In this document: positions 1-9,177 of the stretch, one piece after another
Layout: every line of letters starts with the position of its first letter
Numbering within the stretch: position 1 is the stretch's first letter
Assembly: GCA_023249635.1 (NCBI GenBank)
Contig: JAHFCH010000002.1
Coordinates: 57,058 to 121,057, forward strand
Length of the DNA: 64,000 bases
From: Fibrobacterota bacterium
GTDB lineage: Bacteria; Fibrobacterota; Fibrobacteria; UBA11236
Direction: 5' to 3'
Made by a program: the position numbers and the translations under genes
The notes under the pieces: generated by a model
Databases searched by the model: none
Seen by the model: only the letters and a program-made list of their open reading frames with translations
What the model was told of the DNA's origin: nothing

Positions 1-1
1 C

Positions 2-865
2 AATTTTGTGGGACTGGCCGAAGGCACCAAGGCTTCGAATAAGCCCGCGGGAACGCGATTTTACGATGGATTGAACTTCCACCGGGTTGTCCCAGATTTC
101 ATGATCCAAGGCGGCGACCCGCAAGGCAACGGCACCGGCGGTCCCGGCTACCAGTTCGCGGACGAATTCGATGCCACGCTGCGCCATGACAAACCCGGCA
201 CGCTCTCGATGGCGAACTCCGGACCGGGAACCAACGGCAGCCAGTTCTTCATCACCCATGTGCCCACCCCGCACCTCAACGATCGGCACACCATTTTCGG
301 CCACGTAATCACGGGACAAGAAGTGGTCAACGCGGTGGTGGTCGGCACCCTCATCGACAGCATCCGCATCGAGCGGGTGGGAGCGAAGGCCAAGAAGTTC
401 AAGGCCGACGAAGCGGCTTTCCAGGCCCAGATCAAGAAAAGCGCCGATGTAGCGGTGGCCAAGCAGAAGAAAGAACAGGAGGCGAATAAGAAAATGGAAG
501 CGCAAACCGAAGAACTGATCAAGAAGGCCACGGCCACACCGTCGGGTCTCAAATACATCATCACGCATCCCGGCGCCGGGCCCAAACCCGCTTCAGGCAT
601 GAACGTCAAGGTCCATTACGCGGGCCGGCTGACCAACGGAAAGGAGTTCGACAACTCCTATAAGCGCGGCCAACCCATCGACTTCAAAGTGGGCACGGGC
701 ATGGTCATCCCCGGCTGGGACGAGGGCATCATGTTGATGCAGAAGGGCGAGAAGCGCACCCTGATCATCCCCGCCAACCTGGCCTACGGCCCCGAAGGCC
801 GCCCGCCGGTAATCCCCCAGAATGCGACCCTGGTATTCGATGTGGAGTTGGTCGAGTTCCAATAA
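2..865 (+). CDS. Peptidyl-prolyl isomerase, cyclophilin-FKBP fusion (5' end cut by window)
   Basis: Partial gene: the frame is open to the left edge, and the first codons (NFVGLAEG) are already inside a cyclophilin domain, so the true start lies outside. The cyclophilin part runs over about the first 125 visible residues, with the hallmark stretches [15 protein letters not shown] and [10 protein letters not shown] Lys/Glu/Gln-rich, probably coiled-coil linker of about 55 residues follows. The last 90 residues are an FKBP domain ([32 protein letters not shown]). Both folds catalyse cis-trans isomerisation of Xaa-Pro bonds in protein folding. Dual immunophilins of this kind are known in some bacteria. 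Cellular location cannot be told because the N-terminus is missing. The stop lies inside the next gene. Confidence 0.93.
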   Translation, partial: NFVGLAEGTKASNKPAGTRFYDGLNFHRVVPDFMIQGGDPQGNGTGGPGYQFADEFDATLRHDKPGTLSMANSGPGTNGSQFFITHVPTPHLNDRHTIFGHVITGQEVVNAVVVGTLIDSIRIERVGAKAKKFKADEAAFQAQIKKSADVAVAKQKKEQEANKKMEAQTEELIKKATATPSGLKYIITHPGAGPKPASGMNVKVHYAGRLTNGKEFDNSYKRGQPIDFKVGTGMVIPGWDEGIMLMQKGEKRTLIIPANLAYGPEGRPPVIPQNATLVFDVELVEFQ

Positions 866-1967
866 GCCCCCGGTCCCGGCGGCCCGGGCCCTAGCCCTCG
901 CCGCCCTGGGTCCCTTGTTCCTCGCCGCTTGCCTCACGGGCGGCGGCGGCTCCCCTTCCCGTTCCGTACTCAAGCCGGGCCAGGCCCGCTGGAAGAAAAT
1001 CTCCGCCTTCGGCCCGCTCTCGGAATATGCGGATTTGGGCCGCGCCACCTTCTTCACCGCGCAACGGGGCCTGGCCTTATCCGGCCCACCCGGCCGTATC
1101 GTTCTCAATCTCACCTTGGACGGCGGCGCCAACTGGCAGGCGCAAAACCTGGATTCCGCTTGGCGCCTCGAATCCGTCGCGGCGGTCGATTCGGCCTCGG
1201 GTTTCCTGGCTTTCTCACTGGCCCCGGACAGCGCCGGCATCAGTCATTACGGCGTACTGCATACCCTCGATGCGGGAGCTACCTGGAACCGTATGGCCTT
1301 CGCGGGCGATTCCGATCTGGCCCTGTTCTACGCAGGCAAATCGCCGCTGGCGCTGGTCGATCGCGATCCCATGGGAAACGTGGATTTCCTGCTTTCGGAA
1401 GATGGCGGCTCGATATGGCGCCCTTGGTCACCGGCGTCCCATCCCTTCGCACCCAAGAACCTGCTGACCACGCGGCCCATCCACGCCTACTCGGCGGGCA
1501 AGGCCCTGGCCGGTTCGGTGGCATTGAACTGGATCGATCTGTCCACGGGAGCCGTTTCGCGCTACCGTAACTTCCCCGATACCGTGTCCGGGCCCGAGAT
1601 AGGACCTGCCCTGGCAGGACAAGAATGGATCGCCTTCGGCGGCTTCGCCATCCGGGACACCCTGAACTGGCCTTTCCTGGTGCAATCCCGGGACGGCGGA
1701 AAGGCCTGGGATACCTTGGCGGCCACGCGGTCCGCGCGCATGCGGGGCATCCGCCTGGACGGCGCGAACGGTTTGGCATACGGTGAAAGCGTCGATCCCG
1801 GAATCGGCGATACCTCCAGCGCGCTCTGGATCACCTGGGACGGCGGCGCCACCTGGTCGGAAAGCTTCACCGACGCCACCGAGACGCCCATTGAAGAAAC
1901 CGTGTGGGCGGCGCCCGGCATCTGCTACGGATTCAGCCGGGCCGCCGTATACCGCCTGGAATTCTAG
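840..1967 (+). CDS. Lipoprotein with Asp-box/BNR-like beta-propeller repeats
   Basis: About 375 residues. The N-terminus carries a lipoprotein signal peptide: a hydrophobic [15 protein letters not shown] run whose Cys is followed by LTGGGG, so the protein is probably lipidated. The mature part contains at least five Asp-box-like motifs of the form D-G/A-G-x-x-W (DGGANW, DAGATW, DGGSIW, DGGKAW, DGGATW), spaced as in sialidase/Ycf48-type propellers. Start at ATG 840 overlaps the upstream isomerase by 26 bases; ATG 822 in the same frame is an alternative. The overlap suggests co-transcription. Enzymatic function is not indicated; such propellers often serve as assembly or binding scaffolds. Confidence 0.75.
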   Translation: MWSWSSSNKPPVPAARALALAALGPLFLAACLTGGGGSPSRSVLKPGQARWKKISAFGPLSEYADLGRATFFTAQRGLALSGPPGRIVLNLTLDGGANWQAQNLDSAWRLESVAAVDSASGFLAFSLAPDSAGISHYGVLHTLDAGATWNRMAFAGDSDLALFYAGKSPLALVDRDPMGNVDFLLSEDGGSIWRPWSPASHPFAPKNLLTTRPIHAYSAGKALAGSVALNWIDLSTGAVSRYRNFPDTVSGPEIGPALAGQEWIAFGGFAIRDTLNWPFLVQSRDGGKAWDTLAATRSARMRGIRLDGANGLAYGESVDPGIGDTSSALWITWDGGATWSESFTDATETPIEETVWAAPGICYGFSRAAVYRLEF

Positions 1968-2007
1968 GCCGCCTGCTTTCCGTCCCCGCATTTTTTAAAT
2001 ATTACCC

Positions 2008-3573
2008 ATGGAAAAAACGCCCAGCCCTTCCGCGCGCATCCGCAGCCTAGCCCGGATTTTCGTCGCCCCGACCTTCCTGGCTTTCTTGGCATTCATGGCA
2101 CTGGGGGCGCCGGTTTCCGTCCAAGGCAATGCCCTGAAGGATCACCTCTCGGTATTCTTCGATATGGAAGCCACCGATTCGGTGGTGGCCCTGGAACAGC
2201 TTTCCCCCACCCTGCTCAAGATCACCGTGGCCGATCCCGCTACGGGCCAGACCCGCGGCCTCAAGGAAGAGATCGGGGCCAAGCCCATGCAGCGGCTGCT
2301 CACCGAGTCGAATGATCTGGGCCTCAAGACCTTGCACTACTCCGCCGGCGACGATGCCGACGCCTTACCGGCTGCCCCCGCGGACAAAGGCACCGCCCGC
2401 AATGATTCGGTCGTAAAGCCCCAACCTCCCGGCGTCATCAAGATCGCGCCCGCGCAGGAAAACCCCGCCGCCGCCGAGCCGCCGTCCAAGCCTCCGCGCA
2501 GCCTGGCTTCCCAGCGCAAGAACCGCATGTGGTACATCGGCAGCCAGACCCTGATCAGCACCTACGTGTACGGCCTCTCGGTACCGCTGGCCTTCGACTT
2601 CAAAGAAACCAAGACCAAGGTGGCCACGCCCATGATCGTCGCGCCCTTCGCCTTCGGCACGCATTTCTGGTTCGCCAAGAACCGTCCCTTCGAAGACGCG
2701 CATGCCAAGGGTACGGGCTATCTGGGCATCGCGGCCCTGTACGCGGCCCATGCCATCCCCTTCACGGCCATGTCCTGGGACGATGACACGCCTTGGCGCG
2801 TGGCCGCCATGACTACGCTCTTCGCCTATCCCCTGGGCGTGTACGGCGGATACCGGCTGGGCGACGCCTATGTCGATCAACCCGGCCGCGTGGACATCCA
2901 GCAGAAGTTCGCCTTGGGTTTCGGCCTGCTCGGCTTCTTCTCCCCCTTCGTCTATTTCCCCGAGGTCAACCAACGCCATCAAGAGGCCATCATCCGCCTG
3001 GGCCTGGGGCAGTCGGTGGCGCTGGCCGCGGCCGGCCACTTCCTGGCCAATGAATACCGGAGCGGCCAGAACATTCCCGACGGCGTGAACACGGGTATCA
3101 TGGACCATACCGCCTTGGGCGCCGCCGCGGGTCTCGAGGTGGCGGCCCTCTTCGACGCCTCCTCCGTGCGGCCTTGGTTCGGAACGGCGCTGCTGGGCGG
3201 CACCCTCGGATTCATGGAAGGCCTGTTCTATTACCGCAACAGCTACGACAGCAAGGAACGTGGGCTCTACAATTCCTTGGGTGGCTTGGCGGGAATCCTG
3301 GTCGGGGGCGGCATCTCCGTGCTGGCCTTCGACGGCCATAATTCGGATTACGCCCTCAAGTCCGGCATCACCTCCCTGCTGGTCGGCGGCGCCTGGGTCG
3401 GTTACTGGGCCACCAACGCCCTGACGATGGGAATGGAAGACCGCGGCGCGTCGGGGCCGTCGAATTGGACGGATCGATTGGCGATTAATCCCATCCCTAT
3501 GCCGGAACCGGTGAGTGTGGACCGGAAAGTGGAACTGCGGTTGAGAGTGCCGGGAGTGACGTACACGTTTTGA
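2008..3573 (+). CDS. Unrecognised polytopic membrane protein
   Basis: 521 residues. A hydrophobic N-terminal segment (about residues 16-38) is followed by about 130 polar, Pro/Ala-rich residues. From about residue 170 to 480 there are some ten Gly/Ala/Phe-rich hydrophobic stretches, suggesting a multi-span integral membrane protein with a large extracytoplasmic N-terminal region. I do not recognise a family. It follows the propeller lipoprotein by 40 bases on the same strand, so both may be in one transcript. A perfect 15-bp inverted repeat begins five bases after the stop codon. Real coding is supported by length and codon bias. Confidence 0.7.
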   Translation: MEKTPSPSARIRSLARIFVAPTFLAFLAFMALGAPVSVQGNALKDHLSVFFDMEATDSVVALEQLSPTLLKITVADPATGQTRGLKEEIGAKPMQRLLTESNDLGLKTLHYSAGDDADALPAAPADKGTARNDSVVKPQPPGVIKIAPAQENPAAAEPPSKPPRSLASQRKNRMWYIGSQTLISTYVYGLSVPLAFDFKETKTKVATPMIVAPFAFGTHFWFAKNRPFEDAHAKGTGYLGIAALYAAHAIPFTAMSWDDDTPWRVAAMTTLFAYPLGVYGGYRLGDAYVDQPGRVDIQQKFALGFGLLGFFSPFVYFPEVNQRHQEAIIRLGLGQSVALAAAGHFLANEYRSGQNIPDGVNTGIMDHTALGAAAGLEVAALFDASSVRPWFGTALLGGTLGFMEGLFYYRNSYDSKERGLYNSLGGLAGILVGGGISVLAFDGHNSDYALKSGITSLLVGGAWVGYWATNALTMGMEDRGASGPSNWTDRLAINPIPMPEPVSVDRKVELRLRVPGVTYTF

Positions 3574-3577
3574 AGAG

Positions 3578-3615
3578 GGTTTAAGGTCTAAGCTCTAGTC
3601 CTTAGACCTTAAACC
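3578..3615. repeat. Inverted repeat with TTAAGGT heptads, copy 1
   Basis: Perfect 15-bp arms (3578-3592 and 3601-3615) around an 8-base loop. The arms are built from heptads of the TTAAGGT/TCTAAGG kind and the 3' side adds one more heptad. It sits directly after a stop codon and can act as a transcription terminator, although the tail is C/T-rich rather than T-only. A near copy lies at 10045-10103. Confidence 0.7.
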
Positions 3616-3790
3616 TTAAACCTTCCTTTCCCCCCCTTTTCTCCCCCGCTTCCTCCCCCCACAAACGCCCAACCCAACCCGACAAAACATTCTATTATAT
3701 GGACATACGAGGTCTGGGCCTCGCGTGTAATCAATCAATTCGCTCGATTCGGGAAATCAGAAGGATGCAGCAGGAACCGGGTTACCCCGC

Positions 3791-5116
3791 ATGAAGCTGA
3801 TCGAAGTCATCCAGCCGACTCCGGACGTCATCCGCCTATTCCTGGAACCGCGGCTACAGGCCGGAAACTTCGTGCTTTCCCTGCTCCAATCCCTGGGGCA
3901 CGAGAAGGCCAACAACTTCACCAACGTCAATTCATATCTGGAATCGTCCCTGGGGGATGCCTACCAGACGCTGGAAGCCATGGGCGGATTCCAGGGGCGG
4001 CTGGAGCAGACTTCCCCCCGCGGGGCCAAGTCCGCCGGCGTCGACCGGGCCTTGGCCGCCGAATTCTCCGAGCTCAAGGCGCGCGCTCAGGGCAGCCTGG
4101 TGGAATTGCACCGCGCCAAGATCAAGCTGAACGATCTCAAAAGCGCCCTCTGCCGCTTCATCATCCATTACGAATCGCCCACCAAACCGGGCCGGGTCTT
4201 CCACTCCGTCGAGGAATGGATGGACGCGGCGGCCCTGGCCGAAATGCGCCTGACCCGGAACCTGGCCCCGGATACGGACCGCAACCTGCAACGGCTGCTC
4301 GCCCTGTTCATGACCTTCCGTTCCATCGTCTGCTCCTACGACGGCCCCTCCATGTACATCCGCCAGATCGAGAACTCGCTGGCTTCGGTGGACGCCATCT
4401 ACGAGAAGATTCGCCTGGAGATGGAGGTGCTCAAGGCCACGCGTACCCTGGTGGAAACCCGTAAGGAACTTTCCACCGCCAAGCACAACCTCTCCAGCCT
4501 GCAAAGCCAGATGCAGGAGAAGGCCGCCAAGGACGAGCAACTCGCGAGGCTCATGTCCCTGCAGGAGAAATCCACCTTCCCGCAAATCTTCATCATCGGC
4601 GTTTGCCTGGTGCTGCTTTCCGGCCTCACGGGTTTCTGGCTGATGAAGAACGCCCACGGAGGCAAGCGCGCCGGCAGCGCGGAAGTATTGTCCCAGCGCT
4701 CTTGCCGGGAAATCGATCGCCAATTGGAGAAGTCCCCGCGCTATAAGAGCCAGGTACTCATCTACCGCAAGTTCGGCCGCGAAGTCTATTTCCGCGCCAA
4801 CGCCATGACTTGCGAAAAGCTATACCGCCTGGATTCCCTGCAAATCGGATCCCTGTCCGATATCCTCAACGCCGATTATGAGGCCGGCGCCCAATCCGAG
4901 GCCTCGTACAACGGCCACCGGGTGCTTCAGGTCAAGGAGGTAGGCATCAACAAGCTGGTGCTCAAGCTGCAGAACCGCACCGCCATCAACATGCCATACA
5001 AGGTTAAGGTGCTGGAGCGCGCGACCTTGTTGCGCGCCGTGCTGCAGCCCGATCCGGACGGGCGCGGCGAGGATATGCTGATCGTGGATCTGGGCCGTAT
5101 GGCCTCGGCCGAATAA
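3791..5116 (+). CDS. Unrecognised single-span membrane protein with coiled coil
   Basis: 441 residues, function unknown. Residues 1-195 are soluble and helical. About residues 200-255 form a heptad-like coiled coil rich in Lys/Glu/Gln. One clear transmembrane helix follows at about 258-282 (IFIIGVCLVLLSGLTGFWLM). The C-terminal 155 residues, beginning with a Cys-containing segment, would lie across the membrane, making it a type II-like or inside-out arrangement. It is transcribed alone, with about 215 bases of AT-richer sequence upstream, and its end is 6 bases from the convergent receiver gene. Confidence 0.7.
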   Translation: MKLIEVIQPTPDVIRLFLEPRLQAGNFVLSLLQSLGHEKANNFTNVNSYLESSLGDAYQTLEAMGGFQGRLEQTSPRGAKSAGVDRALAAEFSELKARAQGSLVELHRAKIKLNDLKSALCRFIIHYESPTKPGRVFHSVEEWMDAAALAEMRLTRNLAPDTDRNLQRLLALFMTFRSIVCSYDGPSMYIRQIENSLASVDAIYEKIRLEMEVLKATRTLVETRKELSTAKHNLSSLQSQMQEKAAKDEQLARLMSLQEKSTFPQIFIIGVCLVLLSGLTGFWLMKNAHGGKRAGSAEVLSQRSCREIDRQLEKSPRYKSQVLIYRKFGREVYFRANAMTCEKLYRLDSLQIGSLSDILNADYEAGAQSEASYNGHRVLQVKEVGINKLVLKLQNRTAINMPYKVKVLERATLLRAVLQPDPDGRGEDMLIVDLGRMASAE

Positions 5117-5122
5117 GTTTCG

Positions 5123-5521
5123 CTAGGCGGAGGCCGGAGCCTTCCCCACCACCCGCTCCAGGATTTCCTTCAAGGTCTTCAATTCGTAGGGCTTTCCGAT
5201 CACGGCCGAGAAGCCGGCGGCGGTGCGCGTTTCCTCATCTTGATCGGGATACCCGCTGGAAAGGATTCCCTTGGCATCGGGATCCATCGCGCGCAGGCGC
5301 TCCATGGTTTTGAACCCGTCCAGGCCGTCCGGTACCATCCAATCGAGGATCACGGCATCGAAGGGCTGCCCCGCGGAACGATGGGAATGGTACAGGGTGA
5401 GGGCTTCCTCGCCGTTGCGGGCGGTGATCACCTGGTAGCCGATGAATTCCAGCATCTTCCCGGCCACGTTGCGGACGAGGTCTTCGTCGTCCATGACCAG
5501 TATCTTTCCCTTTGGCGTCAT
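5123..5521 (-). CDS. Stand-alone response-regulator receiver (CheY-like)
   Basis: 132 residues forming one receiver domain and nothing else. Acidic pocket MDDED (residues 10-14), phospho-acceptor Asp60 in VILDWMV, Ser88/Ser89 switch region and conserved Lys110 in IGKPYELK are all present, so it should be phosphorylatable. A purine-rich ribosome site (GGAGGGTGGT) lies just before the ATG. No kinase is adjacent; several hybrid kinases elsewhere in this window could be partners, which is inference. Single receivers usually act by protein-protein contact or in phosphorelays. Confidence 0.92.
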   Translation of the reverse strand: MTPKGKILVMDDEDLVRNVAGKMLEFIGYQVITARNGEEALTLYHSHRSAGQPFDAVILDWMVPDGLDGFKTMERLRAMDPDAKGILSSGYPDQDEETRTAAGFSAVIGKPYELKTLKEILERVVGKAPASA

Positions 5522-5591
5522 ACCACCCTCCCTTCTCCAATATAGCTTTCCGGACCAGCCTACCCTCGAAATCGGGTGAATTCAATGACTG

Positions 5592-5619
5592 TTGTCTGAA
5601 TAAGTCACTTTTTTAGAAT
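5592..5619 (+). promoter_or_regulatory. Candidate sigma-70-type promoter for the TIGR02147-lipoprotein unit
   Basis: TTGTCT (5592-5597), a 16-base spacer, then TAGAAT (5614-5619), followed by a leader of about 45 bases to the ATG at 5670. It lies in the divergent gap with the receiver gene. Confidence 0.45.
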
Positions 5620-5669
5620 TTCATGGTGTGTACCTGCGGGCGGGGAATTATCCTTGCATAGGCCCGAGC

Positions 5670-6518
5670 ATGGAACCCATCTTCGCATATACCGATTACC
5701 GGCGCTACCTGGCGGATTTCTTCGCAGAAAGGAAGCGACTGAACAAGCACTTCTCCTTGCGCATGCTGGCGGAACGCTCCGGTTTCAAGGCGCGCGATTA
5801 CCTTATGCGCGTCATGCGCGGGGACCGGAACCTCTCCCTGGAAGGCGCCGGTAAGTTGTCTGATTTTTTCCGATTTTCGGAAAAACAGTCCGAGTACTTC
5901 CACGCCCTGGTGCTCTTCAACCAAGCGGAAACCACCTCGGCGAAGGAGCTGCACTTCGCCCGCATGTCCGAGGTGCAAAAGTACGGCGCCCACCAGAAAT
6001 TGCGCCAGGATCAATTCGAATACCTCACCGCCTGGTACCATAGCGCGTTGCGGTCCCTGCTGCCCGTGCTGGAACCGAAGCCGGGCCCCGACGGGCAGGA
6101 GGATTGGGAGCGGATCGGCAAGCTGCTCGATCCGCCTCTCACCGCCAAGCAGGCGCGCGACTCGGTGGATTTGCTCCTGCGCCTGGGCCTGCTTTCCCGC
6201 GACGGCAAAGGCCGCTATGCCGTTGTCGAACCCGCGCTTTCCACCGGGGATGAAGTGGCCGCCCTGGGCGTGGCTTCGTTCCATCGCGCCACCATGGAAC
6301 TGGCCAAGCGTTCCATCGATCGCCATCCGCCCACGGCACGCGATATCAGCGGCATCACCATGAGCATTTCCCAGGACGGCTTCAAGCGCATCAAATCCGA
6401 ACTGCGCGCCTTCCGCAAACGCATCCTGGCCATCGCCTCCACCGACGTGGGCGAAGACATGGTCTACCAGCTTAATCTTCACCTCATTCCCATGACGCGG
6501 CACCAGGGGTCCCTATGA
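5670..6518 (+). CDS. TIGR02147 family protein (probable regulator)
   Basis: 282 residues. The N-terminus MEPIFAYTDYRRYLADFF, followed by a helix-turn-helix-like stretch (FSLRMLAERSGFKARDYL), matches the TIGR02147 family, which is expanded in Fibrobacter and found in a few other phyla. The family is regarded as putative transcriptional regulators; direct targets are generally unknown. I chose ATG 5670 because the family begins there; a GTG at 5628 would add 14 atypical residues. The stop codon overlaps the ATG of the next gene by 4 bases (ATGA), so translation of the pair is probably coupled and the lipoprotein may be its functional partner. Confidence 0.88.
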   Translation: MEPIFAYTDYRRYLADFFAERKRLNKHFSLRMLAERSGFKARDYLMRVMRGDRNLSLEGAGKLSDFFRFSEKQSEYFHALVLFNQAETTSAKELHFARMSEVQKYGAHQKLRQDQFEYLTAWYHSALRSLLPVLEPKPGPDGQEDWERIGKLLDPPLTAKQARDSVDLLLRLGLLSRDGKGRYAVVEPALSTGDEVAALGVASFHRATMELAKRSIDRHPPTARDISGITMSISQDGFKRIKSELRAFRKRILAIASTDVGEDMVYQLNLHLIPMTRHQGSL

Positions 6519-8452
6519 AAGCATTGCGTAGTATCCCAGGGAGGATTGGGGCTGCCGCGCTGCCGCGGATTTTGCTGTCCGCCGCGGCCGCGGCCTGGCT
6601 GGGCGCCTGCATCCTGGAAAAGGACAATGGCACGGGGGAAGGCCCGTCCACGGAAACCGGCAACCCCAACCTGAGCGGGAAACTGGTGGATGGCGGCCTT
6701 CCCGTATCCGGCACGGTAAAGCTGTTCCGGCTGCCTCCCCATCCGGCCGTAGGCACGGAGGATACCACCGCCATCCTCAAGCCCACGCTCGTGCGCAGCC
6801 TGGCGGTTTCCGCCGACGGCAGGTATCGTTTCGATTCGCTTCCAAATGCGCTCTACGCGCTGGAAGCCCAGGACGCCTCGGGCCGGAAATTCGCGCTCGT
6901 GCCCGACCTCGCCATCGCCGCGCCCAAAGACACCTTGCGGCGCGATTTGGCCTTGAATCCGCCGGCGCGGCTGCGCGGACGGGTAACGCGCGGCCCCAAC
7001 GCCTTGCCCGCAGGGATTATCGCCAACGAGAATATCCTGGTGCGCGTAGGCGGCGCCGATCGATCGGCCCTCACGGATACCTCCGGGGCCTACGTCATCG
7101 AAAACGTACCGGTCGGCGTTTACCGCATGGCCTTCGCCGCCGCCGACGGGCATTACCAGACGGCCTATCTCGACAAGGTAACGGCGGTCGCGGGCGCGGA
7201 TACGGAATTGCCGCCGGTTGATTTGCTATGGAGCCGGTTCGTGGCGCCGCCGGCCGTTTCCGGCATCGCCTTCACGCGCGACTCCGCGGGGAACTCCGTC
7301 GCCTTGCATTGGCATCCGGTGCGCCTTTCCGGCGGGGCCATTGCGCTTTACCGGATCGCGCGGAGAGCGGAAGGGGACGTGGCGCGCGACTGGCAAACCG
7401 CGGATACGCTGCTGATCGATTCGCTGGGGCTTTTGCCCAAAGGCACCGCGCTCAAGTACACCGTACAGGCCGTGAATCCCCTGGGGCAAGGGGGACCCAT
7501 CGATACCCTGCCTCCCCTCACCGCGCCGGGACCCAAGCTCATCGGGCCCGCGGCGGGATCCCTGGCCGGCATCGTCCTTTCGGGCGGGACCGCGCTCAAG
7601 AGCGCGCGCATCCGCCTGTACTCGATCGCAGCCGCTCCCGGGTCACGGGATTCGCTGCCGCTGGCAGCCAAGCCCTACGATAGCGCCATTACGGATATCC
7701 AAGGCGGCTATCGCTTCGACTCCCTGCCCGCCGGCCGCTACACCCTCACCGCGGAAAAGCCCGGCGCGACCGATATCGCCATCCGCATGGGACTCTCCCC
7801 GCGGGGCCCGGGAACGGCCCCGGATACCCTGGTTCCCGCTCCGCCGGGAACCATTTCCGGAGCGGCGACGCGGGATTCCTCCTGGGTGACCAATCCCGGC
7901 AAGGGCGACGAGAACATCTGGGCGGTGTTGTCAGGTGCGCCCTTCGCCACCGTCACCAGTTACGGCGCGCCTCCTGCGGGTGGGCCGTTCACGCTTACCG
8001 GAATACCCGCCGGATCGTACCGGCTGGTGGTCTACGCCATCCCGGAGGGCTACTACCTTCCCGATACCCTGGATGTTACCGTAACCTCGGGGTTAACTAC
8101 GAAACTTCCCGCCGTGGTCAAGGCGAAGTACAATCCCGCCGCCCCGCCTCCCAAGATCACCGGGTTGCAATCGGCCGGGCTCACGCGCACCCATGCGCAA
8201 TTGACCTGGACGCCGCCGAAATTCTATCCCTTGCTCAAGGGCTATCGCGTGCTGCGTCTGGGCGCCGATCTGGCCGTGCTGGATTCCTCCGCGGTCATAC
8301 CCGTGGCCGCCTATGCGGACGACATCGCAATGGTGCCGGTGGGCACCGTCCTCAATTACGTGGTGCGGGTGGTCGCGCAGGACGGGCGCGAAGGCGAAAA
8401 CGGCGGGGACTTCGGCGGAAGGCCGGTGCAGGTTACGGTCCCAGGGCCGTGA
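6515..8452 (+). CDS. Lipoprotein with repeated carboxypeptidase-regulatory-like / FnIII-like domains
   Basis: 645 residues. The signal peptide ends in AAAWLGAC, giving a lipidated Cys. It is followed by a low-complexity linker with STETGNP, a motif I associate with Fibrobacter surface lipoproteins. The body has several beta-sandwich modules. At least three look like regulatory-like folds (GRYRFDSLPNALYALEA, GAYVIENVPVGVYRMAF, GGYRFDSLPAGRYTLTA), separated by FnIII-like segments (LHWHPVRLSGGAIALYRI, LTWTPPKFYPLLKGYRVLR). No catalytic residues are seen, so a structural or adhesive surface role is likely. It is translationally coupled to the upstream TIGR02147 gene and overlaps the convergent gene by 20 bases. 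Confidence 0.85.
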   Translation: MKALRSIPGRIGAAALPRILLSAAAAAWLGACILEKDNGTGEGPSTETGNPNLSGKLVDGGLPVSGTVKLFRLPPHPAVGTEDTTAILKPTLVRSLAVSADGRYRFDSLPNALYALEAQDASGRKFALVPDLAIAAPKDTLRRDLALNPPARLRGRVTRGPNALPAGIIANENILVRVGGADRSALTDTSGAYVIENVPVGVYRMAFAAADGHYQTAYLDKVTAVAGADTELPPVDLLWSRFVAPPAVSGIAFTRDSAGNSVALHWHPVRLSGGAIALYRIARRAEGDVARDWQTADTLLIDSLGLLPKGTALKYTVQAVNPLGQGGPIDTLPPLTAPGPKLIGPAAGSLAGIVLSGGTALKSARIRLYSIAAAPGSRDSLPLAAKPYDSAITDIQGGYRFDSLPAGRYTLTAEKPGATDIAIRMGLSPRGPGTAPDTLVPAPPGTISGAATRDSSWVTNPGKGDENIWAVLSGAPFATVTSYGAPPAGGPFTLTGIPAGSYRLVVYAIPEGYYLPDTLDVTVTSGLTTKLPAVVKAKYNPAAPPPKITGLQSAGLTRTHAQLTWTPPKFYPLLKGYRVLRLGADLAVLDSSAVIPVAAYADDIAMVPVGTVLNYVVRVVAQDGREGENGGDFGGRPVQVTVPGP

Positions 8453-8999
8453 CCAAGGGAGCCAGCATCGCCAGAAACAGGGCGGCGAACAGTCCGGGCA
8501 CGTAGACCATGCCCCAGGCCCAGCGGCTCCAGTGCGCGGCGGCGTGGATGGTCAACACCGCATGCAAGAGCAACCAGATGGGCAATTGCAGGCTGAGCAA
8601 CCGGAAGAACTCCGCCCATTGCGCCTGCCCGATTTCCGGATTCATGGCCGACAACTTATCCAGGCCGACGTATTTCACCGCCGCGTCCAGCATCATCGCC
8701 TTGTGGAAGAAATGCCAAGCGACCAGCATGGCCAGCGCCAGGGCGATGTTCGCCACCGCTCCGTGGATCTTGAAGAAGAAGTCGTCATCGGTGCGCAGGG
8801 AGATGATTATGAAAATCACCAGGATGCCGAAGGGTACCAGGGTAAGGTAGTCCAGTCCGGCCACGGCCAGGCTATAGCCGGCTTCAAAAGCGCCCAACGC
8901 CAATGCGCCCCATAGGGCCTGACGCGCATTGCCGCGCGCCCCCAGCAGCAGGAATCCCAGTACGGGAAGAAAACTGAAAAGCGCCAAACTCGAATTCAT
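8433..8999 (-). CDS. Integral membrane protein, possibly YciB/septation-protein-A-like
   Basis: 188 residues with about six hydrophobic helices. An early FLPVLGFLLL helix and a central FFFKIHGAVANIALALAMLV helix recall the YciB/IspZ pattern (a phenylalanine-lysine motif before a long helix), but similarity is weak and I would not assign the name. Start chosen at ATG 8999 (MNSSLALF), which opens directly into the first helix; a longer frame to 9080 adds residues unlike a membrane protein start. The gene is monocistronic and convergent with the lipoprotein gene. Confidence 0.65.
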   Translation of the reverse strand: MNSSLALFSFLPVLGFLLLGARGNARQALWGALALGAFEAGYSLAVAGLDYLTLVPFGILVIFIIISLRTDDDFFFKIHGAVANIALALAMLVAWHFFHKAMMLDAAVKYVGLDKLSAMNPEIGQAQWAEFFRLLSLQLPIWLLLHAVLTIHAAAHWSRWAWGMVYVPGLFAALFLAMLAPLVTALGP

Positions 9000-9177
9000 G
9001 TGCCTGCTTACGTTCCGGAAACCGGTCCAATATAACAGCAATCGGCACCCCAGACCCTTCGCAGGGGTCAACGCGTTCAATGCCCAACGCGCAAAATCGG
9101 ATATCCGCCCAAAGTTGCTATTTTATACCTCCCCCTGCCCGGCGACCAAGCCGGTATGAGGACTCGCGGAGATTGCC

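Noticed and set aside
3680..3720. TATTATATGG as promoter of 3791-5116
   Set aside because: No acceptable -35 at the right distance; left unannotated.
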